The notes beneath the pieces were generated by a model that was not told the origin of the DNA, made no database searches, and saw only the letters and a program-made list of their open reading frames with translations. Of a DNA stretch of 39,801 nucleotides, positions 8,846 to 17,422 are shown piece after piece (positions within the stretch are counted from its first letter, which is position 1; each line of letters begins with the position of its first letter). A program made the position numbers and the translations under genes. Location of the stretch: assembly GCA_002316385.1 (NCBI GenBank), contig DCDL01000041.1:8243-48043 (forward strand), given 5' to 3'. The stretch is from Clostridium sp. UBA1056. GTDB taxonomy: Bacteria > Bacillota > Clostridia > Clostridiales > Clostridiaceae.

Positions 8846-10105
8846 TTATTTATTATGCTTTCTCTTGACATTATTCATTATGAAACCACTTTCAGGTAAT
8901 GTTGGAATTTTTACTATACTATAGCTTAAGTCTTGCTTAGGAACTTGAAACTCAATTTTGTTAATAAGAAAATCTACACTCACTTTCATAATTTCTATAG
9001 TAATGTTTTCACCAGGACAACGATGTCCTTTTGCAGTTTCACCACCACCTTGTGGAATAAAATCAAATAAATTTTTATCCCAGTTTTCAAATCGTTCAGG
9101 TCTGAACTCATAAGGATTATACCAAATTCTTGCATCATGGTTTGTTCCATAAATATCAAGCAATACAAGGATATCCTCTTTAAATTCATAATGGTTCCAT
9201 GTAAAATTCTTTTTAACTCTTGCACCGAGGAAAGGGGTAAATGGATAGTAACGTCTCACTTCTTCCACAAACATTTCCAAATCATTATTATTACCCTTAA
9301 GTAATACATCTTTACATTCAGGATGTTCATGTAAAGCTAAAGCTGCAAAGGTAATAAAAGTTGAAATAGCAATAATAGGCCGTATTACATTAATGAGTTC
9401 TATAGCTGCTATTTGATCATCCAATTGATTACCATATAAATCTTTATGAAAAGCAATTTCATAAAGCGGTGATCCTTCTTCAGCTTTAAACTTGCCAGCT
9501 CTTAGATCCTTGATAATTTCTTTTATCCAATCTTCAGTTTTAGATCTAGATTTTCTTCCTTTCCAGTATCGTGGTCCAATTCCTCCAAAGGCGTCAACCA
9601 TATCACTAAAATCATCTGCTTTATCTTTTGCTTCTGATTCTGTTAATGGAACTCCAGCCCAGTAACATGCTACCCAACATAAAATCTCCTTTACTTCATT
9701 AAAGAGCACAACCTCATCAGAATTTTCCCATTTACTAATGCGTTCTTCCAATTTTTCAATTGTAAGTTTAGCTAGATATTTTTGATGTGGTGGTGTCATA
9801 AGAGACATAAAAAGAAGTTTACGATGAGCATGAGCTTCACCATCCATACCTTGAATTGCATTTAATCCAAACAATGTTTTTTGTACTCTTTTAGGTACAG
9901 CACCTTGTCGTTTGAATCTTTCGGAATCGTAAAACATTTTGGCAGCTTCTTTCCCACTAATACAAACTACTTTTTGTCCTAAGAGATGAGTTTCAAATAT
10001 ATCAGATTGATAACTATCAACATTACATTTTATAAAGGTATATCCCTTTTTTAGTAAGTCTACAGTATTATCTAGACCTTTATCATGTGGAATTTGTTCA
10101 TTCAT
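8846..10105 (-). CDS. CYP152-type cytochrome P450 fatty-acid peroxygenase
   Basis: A 419-residue peroxygenase that hydroxylates long-chain fatty acids using hydrogen peroxide, without a reductase. The residues match Bacillus P450-BSbeta (about 417 residues) position for position: F79, Q85, the catalytic R242-P243 pair (NVIRPIIA) and the heme thiolate C363 in GHRCPGE, with the ExxR helix at EEVRR. In the established family view Gln85 marks hydroxylases, whereas His85 marks the decarboxylase OleT. A strong AAGGAGAAG precedes the start. It is monocistronic. In an anaerobe a peroxide-consuming fatty-acid enzyme could help detoxify peroxide or modify membrane lipids; that role is inferred. Confidence 0.95.
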   Translation of the reverse strand: MNEQIPHDKGLDNTVDLLKKGYTFIKCNVDSYQSDIFETHLLGQKVVCISGKEAAKMFYDSERFKRQGAVPKRVQKTLFGLNAIQGMDGEAHAHRKLLFMSLMTPPHQKYLAKLTIEKLEERISKWENSDEVVLFNEVKEILCWVACYWAGVPLTESEAKDKADDFSDMVDAFGGIGPRYWKGRKSRSKTEDWIKEIIKDLRAGKFKAEEGSPLYEIAFHKDLYGNQLDDQIAAIELINVIRPIIAISTFITFAALALHEHPECKDVLLKGNNNDLEMFVEEVRRYYPFTPFLGARVKKNFTWNHYEFKEDILVLLDIYGTNHDARIWYNPYEFRPERFENWDKNLFDFIPQGGGETAKGHRCPGENITIEIMKVSVDFLINKIEFQVPKQDLSYSIVKIPTLPESGFIMNNVKRKHNK

Positions 10106-10574
10106 TTATTTTTCTTCTCCTTTCTATTTTGCTAAAGAAAGAATTTTTTATATAAAAGCTCTCTAGCAACTTATTATTCTCATACAAGCAATAAAGTATT
10201 CATTATTAATAGGCTAACTTTTCCAGGGTCTATTCCTATATGTATAATAAAAACTAGAGATTTATAATTATATGCTTTATTAAGGAAAAGAAGTAATGAA
10301 TATAAAATAATTATAAATATAAAATAATTATAAATATAAAATATAAAGTGAATTAAATATAAAAGGTTTAAGATTTTGGATAGAGAATTAAATAATCAAG
10401 AAACAGAATAAATTTGGAAAAATTTAAGAGAAATGATATAATACTCAAGTAAATATATGTACTTTGGGTGATTATATTATATAAATTGCAATGCACATAT
10501 ATGATAGCTATAAATACTAAACTTGAATTATTATATATAAATACTATTTTAGTTAAGTGGGGATGGGTGAGAAA
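10106..10574. other. Long divergent intergenic region
   Basis: About 470 bases between the divergent P450 and SDR genes hold no supportable gene. The region carries the two promoters' leaders and a 17-bp tandem repeat at 10302-10343. I could not place either promoter with confidence. Confidence 0.5.
10302..10343. repeat. AT-rich 17-bp tandem repeat, about 2.5 copies
   Basis: The unit ATAAAATAATTATAAAT occurs at 10302-10318 and 10319-10335, then partially at 10336-10343. It is pure A+T and lies between divergent genes, so it may just be slippage or may add DNA curvature. Confidence 0.85.
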
Positions 10575-11432
10575 ATGGAGAAAATATTAATTACAGGAGC
10601 AGATGGATTTTTTGCTTCAAGGTTTATAGAATATTATAGAATGAAATATAATATCATAGCCCTTGGAAGAAAGGATTTAGATATAACTGATGAAAAGAAG
10701 ACTATTGAGGTTATAGAAAGGAATAATCCAGATTATGTAATACATGCTGCTGCTTTATCTGATACAGGAGCTTGTGAAAGAAATCCACAGTTATCCTATG
10801 ATATAAATGTTAAAGGAACAATTAATATAGCAAAGGGATGTAAAAACTCCAATAGTAAATTAATATACTTTAGTTCAGATCAAGTGTATAGTAATAATAG
10901 TTCCTCAGGGCCTTATAATGAGGAAAGCATTTTAACGCCTAAAACAGTATATGCTTTACATAAGATAGAAGCTGAAAAAAGAATATTAGAATTAGTAGAT
11001 GAAGCAATCATTTTAAGGATTACTTGGCTTTTTAGTCTGCCAGAGAGAAATAAGAGAATAAAGTCTAATATTATTTGGAATGTTGTAAAATGTGCTATGG
11101 AAAATAAAACTATAGAATTTCCACAGAGTGACTATAGGGGAATTACCTACGTATATGATTTAATTGAGGTATTTGATAGAATTCTTAAAATACCTAGAGG
11201 TATTTATAATGCTGGCAGTGAAAATGATTTGGGAGCCTATGATATTGCTAAGATTGTGTTCAATGAATTAAATTTAGCTGATATGATAGAAGAACTTCTT
11301 GTTAAAAATAACAATATGCATCGAGATATAAGAATATCTAATGATAAACTTAAAACATATGATGTACACTTCCCATCTACAGAGGAAGCAGTTAAAAAGT
11401 GCATAAAAGACTTTTCTTTTAAGATGGAATAA
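10575..11432 (+). CDS. RmlD-like NAD(P)-dependent sugar-nucleotide reductase (extended SDR)
   Basis: A 285-residue SDR. The N-terminal nucleotide-binding motif is ITGADGFFAS (7-15), where the last Gly of the usual TGxxGxxG is Ala. FSSDQVYS carries the catalytic serine near 100, and YALHK supplies Tyr126 and Lys130. The FSSDxVY, RITWLF and DYRG segments are typical of dTDP-4-dehydrorhamnose reductase-like proteins, but no other rhamnose genes are nearby, so the substrate is open. The frame is open from GTG 10557; I prefer ATG 10575 because GGGTGAG (10565-10571) lies just upstream, though ATG 10563 cannot be excluded. It is monocistronic. Confidence 0.85.
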   Translation: MEKILITGADGFFASRFIEYYRMKYNIIALGRKDLDITDEKKTIEVIERNNPDYVIHAAALSDTGACERNPQLSYDINVKGTINIAKGCKNSNSKLIYFSSDQVYSNNSSSGPYNEESILTPKTVYALHKIEAEKRILELVDEAIILRITWLFSLPERNKRIKSNIIWNVVKCAMENKTIEFPQSDYRGITYVYDLIEVFDRILKIPRGIYNAGSENDLGAYDIAKIVFNELNLADMIEELLVKNNNMHRDIRISNDKLKTYDVHFPSTEEAVKKCIKDFSFKME

Positions 11433-11507
11433 AGGATTTAAGAATATCATTCTAACAATATAATAACATTATATTAAACGATGGATAAGTCTTACAGATG
11501 ATAAAAA

Positions 11508-11535
11508 GGTGTTGCAAATTGCAACATCTTTTTTT
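11508..11535 (+). terminator. Terminator after the SDR gene
   Basis: GGTGTTGC (11508-11515) pairs with GCAACATC (11521-11528, one G-T wobble) around a 5-nt loop and is followed by seven T. A textbook intrinsic terminator. Confidence 0.87.
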
Positions 11536-11631
11536 GTTTAAACATGTGTATAAAGTAGATACCTATAGTAGTACGAGGATAAAGACATTTTGGTATTAGT
11601 ATATAGATGTGAAAATTTTTAAAAAGTTAAG

Positions 11632-11665
11632 TATATAAAAAGTTAAATATATAACTTTTTATATA
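11632..11665. repeat. Perfect AT-rich inverted repeat
   Basis: TATATAAAAAGTTA (11632-11645) is repeated in inverse at 11652-11665 with a 6-nt loop. It lies upstream of the tldD-like gene and its putative promoter. Another partial copy (AAAAAGTTAAG) lies just 5' of it. Function unknown; a protein-binding site is possible. Confidence 0.8.
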
Positions 11666-11692
11666 TTCCCATAGATAAAATTTTTCTTCCAT

Positions 11693-11721
11693 TTAACAGT
11701 TATTTACTGTATTATTAAAAT
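11693..11721 (+). promoter_or_regulatory. Possible promoter of the tldD-tldE operon
   Basis: TTAACA (11693-11698) and TAAAAT (11716-11721) are separated by 17 bp, each one mismatch from consensus. It lies about 58 bp before ATG 11779. In such A+T-rich DNA this is suggestive only. Confidence 0.4.
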
Positions 11722-11778
11722 ATTACTATATATTTGACTTAAGAAATAAAATTATAATATTAAGTGAGGTGTAAGATA

Positions 11779-13116
11779 ATGTACCTATTCCCTAAAAACC
11801 TATATACAGATGTAAGAATTGAGACAGTTATCAAAACTAAGATTGCATTAGAAAACTTTCAGCTAAAACAAAATAAAGTGAGCACAGAAAAAGGTGCAAT
11901 GATTCGTATTTTTGACGGAGATAGATGGTATTATAGTGCAACTACAGAAGTTGATCATTTACAAGAAGAAATTGATAAATTGGCAAGAATGGCTACACTT
12001 AATCCTAATATTGATGAACATCCAGTAGTAAAGAGAATAGAGGTAAATAAAGAGACATGTCTAAGATATGTAGACTGTGATATTTCTAAAATTAGTAATG
12101 GTAAGAAATTAGAAATGCTTAATACTTATATTCCTATACTAAAAGAAGAAAATGAAGTCCAAGTGTCAAAAATGTTTTATCTAGATAACCATACGGTGAA
12201 GCATATTATTTCTAGTAAAGGTACAGATGTTACTTTCGATATACAAAATTGTGCTATAGCAGTAAGGTATACTATAAAAAATAATAATATACCTTATAGT
12301 GGAGCAGAAGATGTATATAAAATGAAGTTTGAAGATTTAGCAAATCATCAAAAAGAGATACTAGAAATCCTTAAAAAAGATATAGAATATAACAAAGATG
12401 CTGTACCAGTTAAGCCTGGTAGTTATACATGTGTACTGTCTCCTGTTACAACAGGTGTATTTGCCCATGAGAGCTTTGGACATAAAAGTGAAGCGGACTT
12501 TATGATTGGTGATGAAGTGATGAAAAGAGAATGGGCTATTGGTAAACAAGTAGGTGCACCTATTTTAAACATCATAGATACAGGTTTATTAGAAGGATCA
12601 GGATATGTTCCTTTTGATGATGAAGGATGTAGAGCTAAGGAGAATTACATTATTAAAGATGGTATCTTAAAAGGGAGACTACACAGTAGCTATACAGCAG
12701 CTCTTTTAGAAGAAGAACCTACAGGAAATGCTCGTGCTATGAATTTTGAATTTGAGCCTATTGTTCGTATGACAACCACTTATATAGGAGCTGGAAACTT
12801 AACTAAGGAGGAACTAATAGGGGAGATTAAAGAAGGAATATACATTGATGATATAAATCATGGATCTGGAATGACAACCTTCACCATTGCACCAAGAAGA
12901 GCATATATGATACGTAATGGAAAATTAGCAGAACCAGTTAGAATTTCTGTAATAAGTGGTAATGTTATGAGTACCCTTTATAATATTGATGGTATTTCAA
13001 AGGATGTGGAGTTACTTTCTTTTGTTCTTGGTGGTTGTGGTAAAATGGAACAACATCCACTTAGTGTAGGCTTTGGTGGTCCATATATTCGTGTTAATGG
13101 CATAGTGGTTCAATAG
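11779..13116 (+). CDS. TldD-family metalloprotease subunit
   Basis: A 445-residue member of the TldD/PmbA family. The zinc motif HExxxH is present as HESFGH (H230, E231, H235), and the family's C-terminal Gly-rich segment VLGGCGKMEQHPLS contains the conserved cysteine near 420, so this is the catalytic subunit. TldD/TldE heterodimers degrade unfolded or modified peptides, for example in maturing microcin B17; no RiPP precursor is visible here. GAGGTG at 11766-11771 favours ATG 11779 over GTG 11764. It is followed 13 bp later by the partner gene, so the two form an operon. Confidence 0.92.
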   Translation: MYLFPKNLYTDVRIETVIKTKIALENFQLKQNKVSTEKGAMIRIFDGDRWYYSATTEVDHLQEEIDKLARMATLNPNIDEHPVVKRIEVNKETCLRYVDCDISKISNGKKLEMLNTYIPILKEENEVQVSKMFYLDNHTVKHIISSKGTDVTFDIQNCAIAVRYTIKNNNIPYSGAEDVYKMKFEDLANHQKEILEILKKDIEYNKDAVPVKPGSYTCVLSPVTTGVFAHESFGHKSEADFMIGDEVMKREWAIGKQVGAPILNIIDTGLLEGSGYVPFDDEGCRAKENYIIKDGILKGRLHSSYTAALLEEEPTGNARAMNFEFEPIVRMTTTYIGAGNLTKEELIGEIKEGIYIDDINHGSGMTTFTIAPRRAYMIRNGKLAEPVRISVISGNVMSTLYNIDGISKDVELLSFVLGGCGKMEQHPLSVGFGGPYIRVNGIVVQ

Positions 13117-13129
13117 GAGGATAAAGGAA

Positions 13130-14341
13130 ATGATAAAGGAATTATATAAGAAAATAATAAAAGAAACATCCTTAAATGTGACTCAAAGTAGAATTGATTC
13201 TGTAAGAAAAAAGACTATTACTAAAAGTGGCTGTAGAGTATATAGTGATGGGTATATTGGAATTGAAGGTACGTTAGGAGAACCTACAGAGGATACATGG
13301 AAAAGAGCAGAGGCTAATTTGTCAGCTAAAGTTCCATATATCTCTGAGCCAGAAAAAGATATGAAGCGTATTAGAGATTTAAGAAAACTAAATATAAGTG
13401 ATAAAGAATTTATTAGTACTATGGAAAATATTTTAGACACTTTGCATAAGGAATATCCTGATTTCATCTTTAGTAATAAAATTAATATGGTTGAAACAGA
13501 AATATCAATGACTAATGATGTTGGACTTCGCTATATTAATTATGATAAAACTATTGATATAGAACTTTTAATAAAACATGTGGATTCCTTAAATATTTTT
13601 GATACGGGGATACTTAATCAAAGTAGATATTTAGATGACAAAACTATTTTGATAATGGCTAAGGAAATGATAGAAGGATATAAAAATAAAGCAGATCTTC
13701 CAGAAAAGAAAAAGAATCTTGTGGTAGTTCAAGAAAATGAGTTATTAGGAAAGATTGAAAAAGAATTAAATGGGGAATCTATAGGTAGAGGTACATCGTT
13801 ATTTAATGAAAAGATGAATCTAAAAGCATTTAATGAGAAGGTTACTATATATCAAGATAGTACGGATAAGATGTTTCATACACCGTTTTTTGATATGGAA
13901 GGTGTTGTAAATGAAAATGATAAATATAATCTTATTGAAAAAGGTATAATTAAAAGTGCCTATACTGATAAGAAAAGTTCAATAGAATTTTCTATGCCTT
14001 TAACAGGAGCTGCTAGTGGAAGCTATGATGAAGTTCCTACATTAAGTGGAGCTATGTTTTCTATCAAGTCAAGTGGTCAAACCTTAAAGGAATTATTGAA
14101 TGGAGAATTAGCTATTCTTATTATTATGGTAAGTGGTGGTGATTTTACTAGTGAAGGAAATTTTGCTTCACCAGTTCAGATGGCTATGATAACCGATGGT
14201 GAGCATATTATTGGACGTTTACCTGAATTCAATATTTCAGGAAATTTATATGAAATTTATGGAGATGATTTTGTAGGAGTAAGTGAAGATAACCCATTTA
14301 TAGGTGAGAATGCCCTAGTGGTAAAAATGAAGATAAATTAG
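13130..14341 (+). CDS. TldE/PmbA-like partner subunit
   Basis: A 403-residue member of the same superfamily as the preceding protein but without an HExxxH motif, as expected for the non-catalytic TldE/PmbA subunit. The C-terminal half carries family-like segments (TPFFDMEGV, VSGGDFTSEGNFASPVQMA, EFNISGNL). GGAGG at 13116-13120 lies 9 nt before ATG 13130 and overlaps the end of the tldD-like gene. It probably forms a heterodimer with that product. Confidence 0.9.
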   Translation: MIKELYKKIIKETSLNVTQSRIDSVRKKTITKSGCRVYSDGYIGIEGTLGEPTEDTWKRAEANLSAKVPYISEPEKDMKRIRDLRKLNISDKEFISTMENILDTLHKEYPDFIFSNKINMVETEISMTNDVGLRYINYDKTIDIELLIKHVDSLNIFDTGILNQSRYLDDKTILIMAKEMIEGYKNKADLPEKKKNLVVVQENELLGKIEKELNGESIGRGTSLFNEKMNLKAFNEKVTIYQDSTDKMFHTPFFDMEGVVNENDKYNLIEKGIIKSAYTDKKSSIEFSMPLTGAASGSYDEVPTLSGAMFSIKSSGQTLKELLNGELAILIIMVSGGDFTSEGNFASPVQMAMITDGEHIIGRLPEFNISGNLYEIYGDDFVGVSEDNPFIGENALVVKMKIN

Positions 14342-14451
14342 TATAAGCTTAGGGAGCATCGAAAAGTTAAGTATAATTTAGTAAATATATATAGTAAAAT
14401 ATAATATAAAATAGATTTATAATATGGTTTTACAGTTTTACGGAGGAAGAA

Positions 14452-15270
14452 ATGGATAAAAAGATACTTATAGGAGAAATGGCTAAGATTCACAATATAT
14501 CAACTCAAACTTTAAGATATTATGATTCTATAGGACTATTAAAACCTAGACATAAGGATGAAGATAATAAATATAGATATTATGATATCGAACAGTTTGC
14601 TCAGCTTGACTCCATTCTATTCTTAAAAAAACTTGGAATGCCCCTTAAGGATATAAAAAAATATTTTTCTGATAGAAATCTTAAAATATTAATAGATCTC
14701 CTTAACAAGAAAGAAAAAGATATAGATAAGGAGATTGAAATTTTAGAAAGATATAAAAAAAGCATTTCTAAAAAACTTCAGTTTTTAGAGCAGAATATAG
14801 AAGAAGCTAAACTTGAAGAATGTGAGATAGTTGACCTAGAAAATAGAGATATAATATATATTTCTTTAAATGATAAAACAGATATATATAGTGTAGAGTA
14901 CGGAATAAAAGAATTAAGTAATAGACTAGGGGATAATCTTTGCTTATTTGAAGGAAGAATAGGGGCATTTATTCCACAAGAGGACATTTTGAATAAAAAA
15001 TATGTTACTTTTAAAGATATTGCTTTAATCTTCGATTATAGTATTTTTAATCACAAAAATATAAAAACTTTATCTAAAGGAAGGTATGCGAGAATAATTT
15101 ATAGGGGACGCTACGACTATGCAGAAAAATATTTTGATAAACTTATAAAATTTATAGATATGAATGAATTAGAAAGTTCGGGAGATGGAATATTACTTAC
15201 TGTAACTGATTCTGCATTTTCTTCAAAAGAAGAAGATTATTTAACAGAAATACAAATTCCTTTGAAATAA
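14452..15270 (+). CDS. MerR-family multidrug-type transcriptional activator
   Basis: A 272-residue regulator. Residues 5-75 form the winged HTH of the MerR family (IGEMAKIHNISTQTLRYYDS, then KPRHKDEDNKYRYY). A long dimerisation helix follows (about 80-118), then a C-terminal domain of about 150 residues that resembles the BmrR/GyrI-like drug-binding fold by length and position. There is no metal-binding Cys pair, so the effector is probably an organic compound. The MATE gene begins 123 bp downstream behind a promoter of MerR type, which makes it the obvious target. CGGAGGAAGAA precedes ATG 14452. Confidence 0.92.
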   Translation: MDKKILIGEMAKIHNISTQTLRYYDSIGLLKPRHKDEDNKYRYYDIEQFAQLDSILFLKKLGMPLKDIKKYFSDRNLKILIDLLNKKEKDIDKEIEILERYKKSISKKLQFLEQNIEEAKLEECEIVDLENRDIIYISLNDKTDIYSVEYGIKELSNRLGDNLCLFEGRIGAFIPQEDILNKKYVTFKDIALIFDYSIFNHKNIKTLSKGRYARIIYRGRYDYAEKYFDKLIKFIDMNELESSGDGILLTVTDSAFSSKEEDYLTEIQIPLK

Positions 15271-15274
15271 TCTC

Positions 15275-15305
15275 TTGACATTATAGTTACTATAAGGTTT
15301 AGAAT
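15275..15305 (+). promoter_or_regulatory. MerR-type promoter and operator of the MATE gene
   Basis: TTGACA (15275-15280) and TAGAAT (15300-15305) are separated by 19 bp, the overlong spacer typical of MerR-activated promoters. The spacer contains the perfect dyad TTATAG-TTA-CTATAA (15281-15295), placed where MerR dimers bind and twist the DNA. It sits between the MerR gene and the MATE gene. Confidence 0.82.
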
Positions 15306-15393
15306 GTTAACTTGTGAGATATAAAATGGTTTGAAATTAAAATAAGGTATTTTAATTATTTCAATCAATAAATTATTTTAAGTAGGTGATATT

Positions 15394-16728
15394 ATGAACT
15401 TTGTAGAATTAACAGAAATGAGATTAAATAAATTATTAGTAAAATTTTTGTTTCCTAGTATATTAGCTATGCTAGCAACTTCAGTAAATATTCTTTGTGA
15501 TACCATATTTATAAGTCAAGGAATTGGAAAAGAAGGACTTTCAGCTCTTGGAATAGCTATACCTATATATAATGTGTATAATGCACTATCTCTTTTAATA
15601 GGAATGGGAGGAGCTACACTATATTCTATAAATATGGGAAAAAAGGAAAGTGAGAAAGCAAATAAAGTCTTTAGTACATCACTTTTTATAGCAATTATAA
15701 TTGGTTTAGGTATTTCTATATTTGGGTATATTTTTTCCGAAAACGTTGCTATTATGTTTGGAGCTTCAGAAGAAATATTAGGGCTTTCTAATGAGTATCT
15801 AAAGGTAATATTATTATCAGGAATAAGTTTTGTATTATCAGGAGTTTTACAAGCCTTTATAAGAAATGATGGAGCTCCAAAGCTTTCAATGGTTGCAGGA
15901 ATTACTGGAAACATGTGTAATGTAATTTTTGACTATATATTTATTTTTATACTTGATATGGGAATGAGGGGTGCTGCCATAGCAACAGCTATAGCACCAA
16001 TGGTAACTTTAATAATTATGTCTATTAAATTTATTAAGAAGTCTGGCCACCTAAGATTTAATTATAAATTAATCAGAATTCCATATATCACTAATATTTT
16101 TAAATTAGGAATATCAAGCTCATTTATTGAGATATCTGGAGCTATTGTAATAATAACATTTAATTATATTTTAATAGGTATGATAGGGGAAATTGGAGTA
16201 GCAGCTTATAGTATCATTAGTAATATTGCTTTGATTGGAGTGGCTATATTGTCAGGAATAAGCCAAGCTATTCAGCCAATAGTTAGTGTTAACTTTGGAG
16301 CTGAACATCATGATAGAGTAATTAAAACTAGGAAAATAGCTCTATGTATTGCATTAACCTTTGGATTAGCGTTCTTTTTAATAGGTAATATTTTCACAAA
16401 AGAAATAATTAGCTTTTTTAACAATTCAGACCAAAGACTTATTGAAATTACAGCTAGAGGTATGAAAATATATTTCTTAGCATTTATTTTTATGGGAATT
16501 AATATGGTTAATATATCATTTTTCCAAGCAATTAGTCATGCTAAGATATCAAATACAATGTCTATAATAAAGAGCTTTGCATTAGTATTAATTAATCTTT
16601 GTATACTTCCTAAATTATTTGGTATAGATGGACTTTGGTTTACTATACCAGTATCAGAATTTATTACTTTGTTTATTGGATTATTCATAGTAAAATATAA
16701 TATAAATAGCTTAAAATACAATGTATAA
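15394..16728 (+). CDS. MATE-family efflux transporter
   Basis: A 444-residue membrane protein with twelve hydrophobic helices in two related halves, as in NorM/MepA-type multidrug and toxin exporters driven by Na+ or H+. Segments such as PSILAMLATSVNILCDTIFI, the LIGMGGATLYSINMGKKESE loop and SGISQAIQPIVSVNFGAEH in the second half are typical of the MepA/DinF-like branch. AGGTGAT lies just before ATG 15394. The promoter upstream points to induction by the adjacent MerR protein. The substrate is unknown. Confidence 0.95.
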   Translation: MNFVELTEMRLNKLLVKFLFPSILAMLATSVNILCDTIFISQGIGKEGLSALGIAIPIYNVYNALSLLIGMGGATLYSINMGKKESEKANKVFSTSLFIAIIIGLGISIFGYIFSENVAIMFGASEEILGLSNEYLKVILLSGISFVLSGVLQAFIRNDGAPKLSMVAGITGNMCNVIFDYIFIFILDMGMRGAAIATAIAPMVTLIIMSIKFIKKSGHLRFNYKLIRIPYITNIFKLGISSSFIEISGAIVIITFNYILIGMIGEIGVAAYSIISNIALIGVAILSGISQAIQPIVSVNFGAEHHDRVIKTRKIALCIALTFGLAFFLIGNIFTKEIISFFNNSDQRLIEITARGMKIYFLAFIFMGINMVNISFFQAISHAKISNTMSIIKSFALVLINLCILPKLFGIDGLWFTIPVSEFITLFIGLFIVKYNINSLKYNV

Positions 16729-16853
16729 GATAGTTACACTAATTAGTAGTATATGTATAATAAATTAATATGATTAAATTAGAATAGGGTAATATAAGAT
16801 TTTAAAGATTATTTTATTTTGGGTTATTGTAAAATAAAATTAAAATCAAAAGT

Positions 16854-16899
16854 TACAGCAGATGGATTTGCTTTGTGCATATTTGTCTGCTGTATTTTT
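16854..16899 (+). terminator. Terminator after the MATE gene
   Basis: TACAGCAGA (16854-16862) pairs with TCTGCTGTA (16886-16894) and is followed by five T. The loop is 23 nt. It lies about 125 bp past the MATE stop and insulates the padR operon. Confidence 0.8.
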
Positions 16900-16919
16900 G
16901 TATCTAAATATAGATACAA
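16898..16919. repeat. Inverted repeat upstream of padR
   Basis: TTGTATCTA (16898-16906) and TAGATACAA (16911-16919) form a perfect 9-bp dyad with a 4-nt centre. It is distinct from the larger operator-like repeat just downstream and could be another regulator site. Confidence 0.7.
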
Positions 16920-16939
16920 ATTTAAAATTTTTGGAAAAA

Positions 16940-17010
16940 GTACTTTACCTGTCGTAGTAGTTATGGTACATTATAATTACTACGACAGATAAAGTACGCT
17001 AGACGTAGTA
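16940..17010 (+). promoter_or_regulatory. Large operator-like inverted repeat over the padR promoter
   Basis: Bases 16940-16962 and 16975-16997 form a near-perfect inverted repeat (two mismatches in 23), with core CTGTCGTAGTA and its complement TACTACGACAG. A third CGTAGTA copy lies at 17004-17010. A perfect -10 box TATAAT (16972-16977) sits in the centre, with a weak -35 (CTGTCG, 16949-16954) at 17 bp. Binding here would block the promoter, so autorepression by the adjacent PadR protein is the simplest reading. Confidence 0.7.
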
Positions 17011-17077
17011 ACTGCATAATATATACTAAAGATATATATATATAAATAGGTAAGTAGTTAGGAAAGGAGGATAACAT

Positions 17078-17422
17078 TTGATAAGTAGCGATGTTATTAG
17101 AGGATACAATGATACTATAATTCTTTTCACTCTCCTAGATAGGGAGTCTTATGGATATGAAATATCTAAAACAATAAAAAAACTATCAGAGGAAAAGTAT
17201 ATTATAAAAGAAACCACATTATACTCTGCATTTACACGATTAGAGAATAACGGATATATAGAATCTTTTTATGGAGATGAAACCTTTGGAAAGAGAAGAA
17301 CTTATTACAGAATCACATCTAAAGGGCGTGCTTACTACAAAGAAAAGTGTGATGAATGGAAGGTTATAAAGGAAGTTATGAATAAATTTATTAAGGAGAT
17401 GAATGAGGATGGAGACCATTAA
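17078..17422 (+). CDS. PadR-family transcriptional repressor
   Basis: A 114-residue winged-helix regulator. It has the PadR core: DTIILFTLLDRESYGYEISK, then ETTLYSAFTRLENNGYIES and the wing KRRTYYRITSKGRAYY. The start is TTG 17078, supported by AAAGGAGG at 17063-17070 with 7-nt spacing. It overlaps the next gene by 14 bases, the usual arrangement for PadR with a HAAS-domain partner, where the pair responds to envelope stress. It probably binds the inverted repeat upstream. Confidence 0.92.
   Translation: MISSDVIRGYNDTIILFTLLDRESYGYEISKTIKKLSEEKYIIKETTLYSAFTRLENNGYIESFYGDETFGKRRTYYRITSKGRAYYKEKCDEWKVIKEVMNKFIKEMNEDGDH

Noticed and set aside
8995..9225. Second minus-strand frame inside the P450 gene
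   Set aside because: Frame-shifted shadow of the P450 gene, which is intact with all catalytic residues.
11779..14341. TldD/TldE pair considered as part of a RiPP (microcin-like) cluster
   Set aside because: No precursor peptide, cyclodehydratase or dedicated exporter gene adjacent; the pair looks like a housekeeping operon.
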